From contig NZ_WBMS02000027.1 in assembly GCF_008923205.2 (NCBI RefSeq), forward strand, positions 62,001-126,000: a DNA stretch of 64,000 bases. Reading direction: 5' to 3'. Every line of letters starts with the position of its first letter. Position 1 is the first letter of the stretch. The notes beneath the pieces were generated by a model. It had not been told where the DNA came from. It saw only the letters and a program-made list of their open reading frames with translations, and made no database searches. A program made the translations under genes and the position numbers. Of the stretch, positions 60,628-64,000 are shown piece by piece. The stretch is from Actinomadura physcomitrii. GTDB lineage: Bacteria > Actinomycetota > Actinomycetes > Streptosporangiales > Streptosporangiaceae.

Positions 60628-61572
60628 TTATGCGGTGATCTCGCGGGCCCGGTCGACGTCGCGGTGCATCTCCTCGATGAGGGCGTCGATCGAGTCGAAC
60701 TTCAGCGTGTCCCGGATGCGGGCGGTGAAGTCGACGCCCATGTGCTCGCCGTACAGGTCGAGGTCGTCGCGGTCCAGGGCGTAGGCCTCGACGGTCCGCT
60801 CCCCCGCGCCCTCGAACGTCGGGTTGGTGCCGATGGAGATCGCGGCGGGCCACCGGAAGCCGGGGTAGCGGTCGGTGTCGGCGACCAGCCAGCCGCCGTA
60901 CACGCCGTCCGCGGGGATCGCGGTGTGCGGCAGCGTCTCCAGGTTCGCGGTGGGGAAGCCGAGCGCCCGGCCCCGCTGGTGGCCGCGGACGACCACGCCC
61001 TCGACGCGGTGCGGGCGGCCGAGCGACGCCGCGGCGCCCTCGACGTCGCCGGCCTCCAGCCGCTCCCGGATGTGGGTGGAGGAGATCGTGCCGCCGTCGG
61101 CGACCAGCGGCATGCCCTCGGCGGTGAAGTCGTACTTGGCGCCGAGCTCCTTCAGCAGCGCGACGTCGCCCTTGGCGCGGTGGCCGAAGCGGAAGTCCTC
61201 GCCGACGATGACATGGGCCGCGTGCAGCCGGTCCACCAGGACCTGCTGGACGAACTCGTCCGGCGGCGTCCTCGACAACTCCAGCGTGAACGGCACGACC
61301 ACGACGGCGTCGGTGCCGAGGCCCTCCAGCAGCTCGATGCGGCGCTGGGTGGTGGCGAGCAGCGGCGGATGGGTGCCGGGCCGGACGACCTCGTCGGGGT
61401 GCGGGTCGAAGGTGATCGTGACCGAGCGCAGGCCGCGGCGGCGCGCCTCCTCGGCGGCGGCGCGGACGATCCGCTGATGACCGAGGTGCACCCCGTCGAA
61501 CACCCCGATGGTGACCACCGAACGGCCCCAGTCGGCGGGAACCTCGTCGAGGCCATGCCAGCGCCGCACCAT
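60628..61572 (-). CDS. ribF: Bifunctional riboflavin kinase/FAD synthetase
   Basis: 314 residues. N-terminal FMN adenylyltransferase domain with VVTIGVFDGVHLGHQRIVRA and ISSTHIRERLEAGDVEGAA. C-terminal riboflavin kinase domain with GHQRGRALGFPTANLETLPH and EAYALDRDDLDLYG. The ATG at 61572 has GGGAG upstream; the frame extends to 61617 without a better start. The truB-ribF-rpsO order is conserved, but here a hemolysin III gene lies between truB and ribF. Confidence 0.96.
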   Translation of the reverse strand: MVRRWHGLDEVPADWGRSVVTIGVFDGVHLGHQRIVRAAAEEARRRGLRSVTITFDPHPDEVVRPGTHPPLLATTQRRIELLEGLGTDAVVVVPFTLELSRTPPDEFVQQVLVDRLHAAHVIVGEDFRFGHRAKGDVALLKELGAKYDFTAEGMPLVADGGTISSTHIRERLEAGDVEGAAASLGRPHRVEGVVVRGHQRGRALGFPTANLETLPHTAIPADGVYGGWLVADTDRYPGFRWPAAISIGTNPTFEGAGERTVEAYALDRDDLDLYGEHMGVDFTARIRDTLKFDSIDALIEEMHRDVDRAREITA

Positions 61573-61679
61573 GCTCTCCCTGCGTAGGACGTCCCTGCGG
61601 GTTCTGTCTGTCGACATAAGGGTGCCATGTGCCGTCCGGCGCCGTTACCGAGGGGGCGCGCTTGCGGCCGGGCCGGCGG

Positions 61680-62381
61680 TCACCCGGCCTGGTAGACGAC
61701 GAACGAGACGGCGATGTACTGCAGGACGTACGCGGCGAGCGTGCAGGCGTGGAACACCTCGTGGAAGCCGAACCAGCGCGGGGACGGGTTGGGACGGCGC
61801 AGCCCGTACACGATGCCGCCGACGCTGTAGCAGACGCCTCCGAGCGCGACCATGAGGCAGGCGACGAGGCCCGCGCCGTCCAGGAACTGGGGCAGGAAGA
61901 ACACGGCGACCCAGCCGAGCACGATGTAGAGGGTCACGTAGAGCGCGCGCGGGGCGCCGATCCAGGTGGTGCGGAACACCACGCCGGCGACGGCTCCCGC
62001 CCACACGGTGACGAGGACGGCGATGCGGACGCCGCCGTCGAGGGCCAGCACGGCGAACGGCGTGTAGGTCCCGGCGATGATCAGGTAGATGTTGGCGTGG
62101 TCGAAGCGGCGCAGCACCTCGATGAGCCGGTGCGAGTCGGCCTGCCGGTGGTACGTTCCGGAGATCCCGAACAGCAGCCCGGACGTGGCGACGTAGACGG
62201 CGGAGGAGAGCCGGGCGAGCGTGGTCGGGCCGAGCGCGACGAGGACGAGCCCGGCGGCCATCACGGCGGGGAACGCGCCGAGGTGCAGCCAGCCGCGCAT
62301 CCGCGGCTTGGTCGGGGACGCGGCGGCGTCCGGTCCCGGCTCGCCGGCGGGGTCGGTCACGGGATCGGTCACCGTGTTCAT
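61680..62381 (-). CDS. Hemolysin III/PAQR family membrane protein
   Basis: 233 residues with seven predicted helices. Family residues: GISGTYHRQADSHRLIEVLR (Ser/His), FDHANIYLIIAGTYTPFAVL (Asp and His), and FGFHEVFHACTLAAYVLQYI (HExxH-like His pair). These sites bind zinc in PAQR proteins. Bacterial members influence membrane lipid or act as hydrolases; cytolysis is not established. The ATG at 62381 has GGAGG upstream. Inserted between truB and ribF, with its own promoter and an operator-like repeat (62402-62436). Confidence 0.9.
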   Translation of the reverse strand: MNTVTDPVTDPAGEPGPDAAASPTKPRMRGWLHLGAFPAVMAAGLVLVALGPTTLARLSSAVYVATSGLLFGISGTYHRQADSHRLIEVLRRFDHANIYLIIAGTYTPFAVLALDGGVRIAVLVTVWAGAVAGVVFRTTWIGAPRALYVTLYIVLGWVAVFFLPQFLDGAGLVACLMVALGGVCYSVGGIVYGLRRPNPSPRWFGFHEVFHACTLAAYVLQYIAVSFVVYQAG

Positions 62382-62401
62382 GGGCAGCCTCCTCTGCAAC
62401 T

Positions 62402-62436
62402 AACCTACGGTTACGTAGGTTACGCGACCGTAGGTT
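62402..62436. promoter_or_regulatory. Palindromic operator upstream of the hemolysin III gene
   Basis: AACCTACG-GTTA-CGTAGGTT (62402-62421) is a perfect inverted repeat, followed by a further half-site CGTAGGTT (62429-62436). It lies 21 bases upstream of the start codon. This type of symmetric CTACG site is typical of TetR-family operators; no TetR gene is in the window. Confidence 0.7.
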
Positions 62437-62566
62437 CGTCCGCACCGCCACTGCGGGTGACGCTCGCCACGCAGCGCATCCCCCGCCCGGCGCGCGGGCG
62501 TCCTCCGTCGACACGCATGATCTGTTGCCCGGGCCCCGGTTCTCAACCCCCGGCCGGGCCGCCGCC

Positions 62567-63439
62567 TCAGCCGGCGAAGACGGCGAGGGGCTTGGCGAGC
62601 CCGCCCCGCTCCTCGACCAGGGCCAGCAGGGTCCCGTCGGGCGCGAACACGCCGACCGGGCCCGGGCCCAGGCCGGCCGCGGCGAGACGTCCGCCGTGCG
62701 CGACCTTGCGGGCGTCGTCCTCCGAGACGTCCCGGCGCGGGAACACGGCCGCGACCGCCTCCGCCATCGGCAGGATCTCCAGCTTCTCGCTCAGCTGGTC
62801 GAGGGTGCGCGCCATCGGCAGGTCGTACGGGCCGACGCGGGTCCGGCGCAGCGCCGTCAGGTGGCCGCCGCAGCCGAGCGCCGCGCCGAGGTCGCGGGCC
62901 AGCGCCCGGATGTAGGTGCCGGACGAGCACGCCACCGACGCGTCCACGTCGATCACCTCGCCGTGCCGCCGGACGTCCAGCACCCGGAACTCGTGCACGG
63001 TCACCGGGCGCGCGGCCAGCTCGACCTCCTCGCCCGCACGCGCCATCCTGTACGCCCGCCGGCCGTTCACCTTGATCGCGCTGACCTGCGGCGGAACCTG
63101 CTCGATCGGTCCGGTCAGCGCGGCGATCCCGGCGTGCAGCGCCTCGTCGGCCACCGGCGCGGCGGACGCGGTCGCGGTGATCTCGCCCTCCGCGTCGTCG
63201 GTGTTCGTCGACTCGCCCAGCCGGATCGTCGCGTCGTAGCCCTTCTCGGTCAGCGCGAGATGGCCGAGCAGCCGGGTCGCCTTCCCGACGCCGAGGACGA
63301 GCACGCCCGTCGCCATCGGGTCCAGCGTCCCCGCGTGCCCGACCCGGCGCGTCTTCGCCAGCCGCCGCATCCTCCCCACGACGTCGTGCGAGGTCCAGTC
63401 CGCCGGCTTGTCGACGATGACAAGTCCCGAGTTCTCCAC
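62567..63439 (-). CDS. truB: tRNA pseudouridine-55 synthase
   Basis: 290 residues. Makes pseudouridine at position 55 of the T-loop. Starts VENSGLVIVDKPADWTSHDV with GTG at 63439. The catalytic Asp is in RVGHAGTLDPMATGVL. KGYDATIRLGESTNTDDAEG, VPPQVSAIKVNGRRAYRMAR and CSSGTYIRALARDLG are conserved. A C-terminal domain follows (GPVGVFAPDGTLLALVEERG). Its start lies 11 bases after the DHH-protein stop, as a likely operon. Confidence 0.96.
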   Translation of the reverse strand: MENSGLVIVDKPADWTSHDVVGRMRRLAKTRRVGHAGTLDPMATGVLVLGVGKATRLLGHLALTEKGYDATIRLGESTNTDDAEGEITATASAAPVADEALHAGIAALTGPIEQVPPQVSAIKVNGRRAYRMARAGEEVELAARPVTVHEFRVLDVRRHGEVIDVDASVACSSGTYIRALARDLGAALGCGGHLTALRRTRVGPYDLPMARTLDQLSEKLEILPMAEAVAAVFPRRDVSEDDARKVAHGGRLAAAGLGPGPVGVFAPDGTLLALVEERGGLAKPLAVFAG

Positions 63440-63450
63440 GCGCGCGCTCT

Positions 63451-64000
63451 CTACTCTCCGTCGGGGCCCGGCTCGCGCAGCGCGGCGCGCAGCCGGTCGA
63501 TGATCCAGGCGGGCTCCCCGCCCATGGTGAACGCGGCGGCGGTGCGGTGCCCGCCCCCGCCCAGCTCCACGCAGGCCCGGCCGACGTCCACCGCGCCCTT
63601 CGCGCGCGTCGACACGTACCACTCGCCGCGGTCGTTCTCCTTCAGCACGACCGCGACCTCGGCCTCGTCGGTCCGCCTGAGCTGGTCGATGACTCCTTCC
63701 AGCTGGTCGTAGAGGACGTCGCGGGCCTCCCGGTCCGAGCGGGCGATCGTCGTCCAGACCAGGCCGCGGCCGCCCGCCGCGTCCCGCTCCAGCCGGGCCC
63801 GCGCCAGCGCCCCGGCCAGCACCTGCAGGTAGCCGAACGGCGCCCGGTCCCACAGCTCCCGGCTGACCGCCTCCGGCCGGACGCCCGCCGTCAGCAGCCG
63901 GCCCGCGAGGTCGTGCACCTCCGGCGTCGTGCACGGGTACTTGAACGAGCCGGTGTCGCTGGCCAGCCCCGCGTACAGGCCCTGCGCGATGTCCCCGTCC
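63451..64000 (-). CDS. nrnA: DHH family phosphoesterase, NrnA-like (5' end beyond window)
   Basis: About 183 codons are visible, without the N-terminal DHH motif, which lies outside. The C-terminal part has GLYAGLASDTGSFKYPCTTP, and the DHHA1 motif VELGGGGHRTAAAFTMGG. Family members degrade short oligoribonucleotides and 3'-phosphoadenosine 5'-phosphate. It is placed before truB as in many actinobacteria (infB-rbfA-nrnA-truB). Stop at 63451; the frame is open at base 64000. Confidence 0.88.
   Translation of the reverse strand, partial: DGDIAQGLYAGLASDTGSFKYPCTTPEVHDLAGRLLTAGVRPEAVSRELWDRAPFGYLQVLAGALARARLERDAAGGRGLVWTTIARSDREARDVLYDQLEGVIDQLRRTDEAEVAVVLKENDRGEWYVSTRAKGAVDVGRACVELGGGGHRTAAAFTMGGEPAWIIDRLRAALREPGPDGE

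Overview
The window is very GC-rich with strong GC3 bias. Its gene set (SecA2, ClgR, RNase J plus RNase Y, a RecA-b intein, an ECF41 sigma factor, a deazaflavin-type oxidoreductase, MenA) points to a high-GC actinobacterium. The style resembles Thermomonosporaceae/Streptosporangiales such as Actinomadura; that placement is an inference, not a database result.

The minus strand carries the conserved actinobacterial order, read right to left: nrnA-like (cut by the window edge), truB, ribF, rpsO, pnp, M16 peptidase, dapB, dapA, rnj, ftsK, rodZ-like, rimO, pgsA, cinA, clgR, DUF3046, recA, recX and rny (cut by the left edge). Around this core are accessory blocks. 5.5-16.3 kb holds an ATP-grasp protein, a chimeric glutathionylspermidine-synthase remnant, an esterase, lhr, secA2 and a 44-aa ORF. 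16.3-22.5 kb is a ROK-regulated ABC sugar importer with a GH3 glycosidase. 22.7-25.7 kb holds Rrf2, Nei-like, LysR and Dps genes. 38-54.4 kb is a mixed block between dapA and dapB: GH18-like protein, frameshifted diiron protein, EamA/MocR pair, CGNR, GNAT, MFS, menA, ung, orphan modA, extra ftsH, sigJ-like.

Functional groups: recA has both an SOS box and a PafBC-type promoter. The translation and RNA-decay genes (truB, ribF, rpsO, pnp, rnj, rny) are spread along the backbone. dapA and dapB serve the diaminopimelate pathway. FtsK, the RodZ-like protein and PgsA serve the envelope and division. The ROK regulator, importer and GH3 enzyme look like a chitooligosaccharide/GlcNAc or related glycan uptake unit.

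The most unusual content is in the intergenic DNA. (1) Two dispersed copies of a ~150-bp element (2821-2970 and 22515-22669) keep several stem-loops while their sequences change in a compensatory way. (2) A three-copy 144-bp array (55714-56139) has three nested stems per unit and shares a short core with that element. (3) A 3.3-copy 55-bp tandem array (48329-48511) carries a 16-bp G6TCGAC6 palindrome. (4) A G47/C40 run (39981-40067) between convergent genes is probably an assembly artefact hiding a strong hairpin, with a frameshifted gene next to it. (5) The start codons of the divergent EamA and MocR genes overlap inside an inverted repeat, and several other genes look leaderless.
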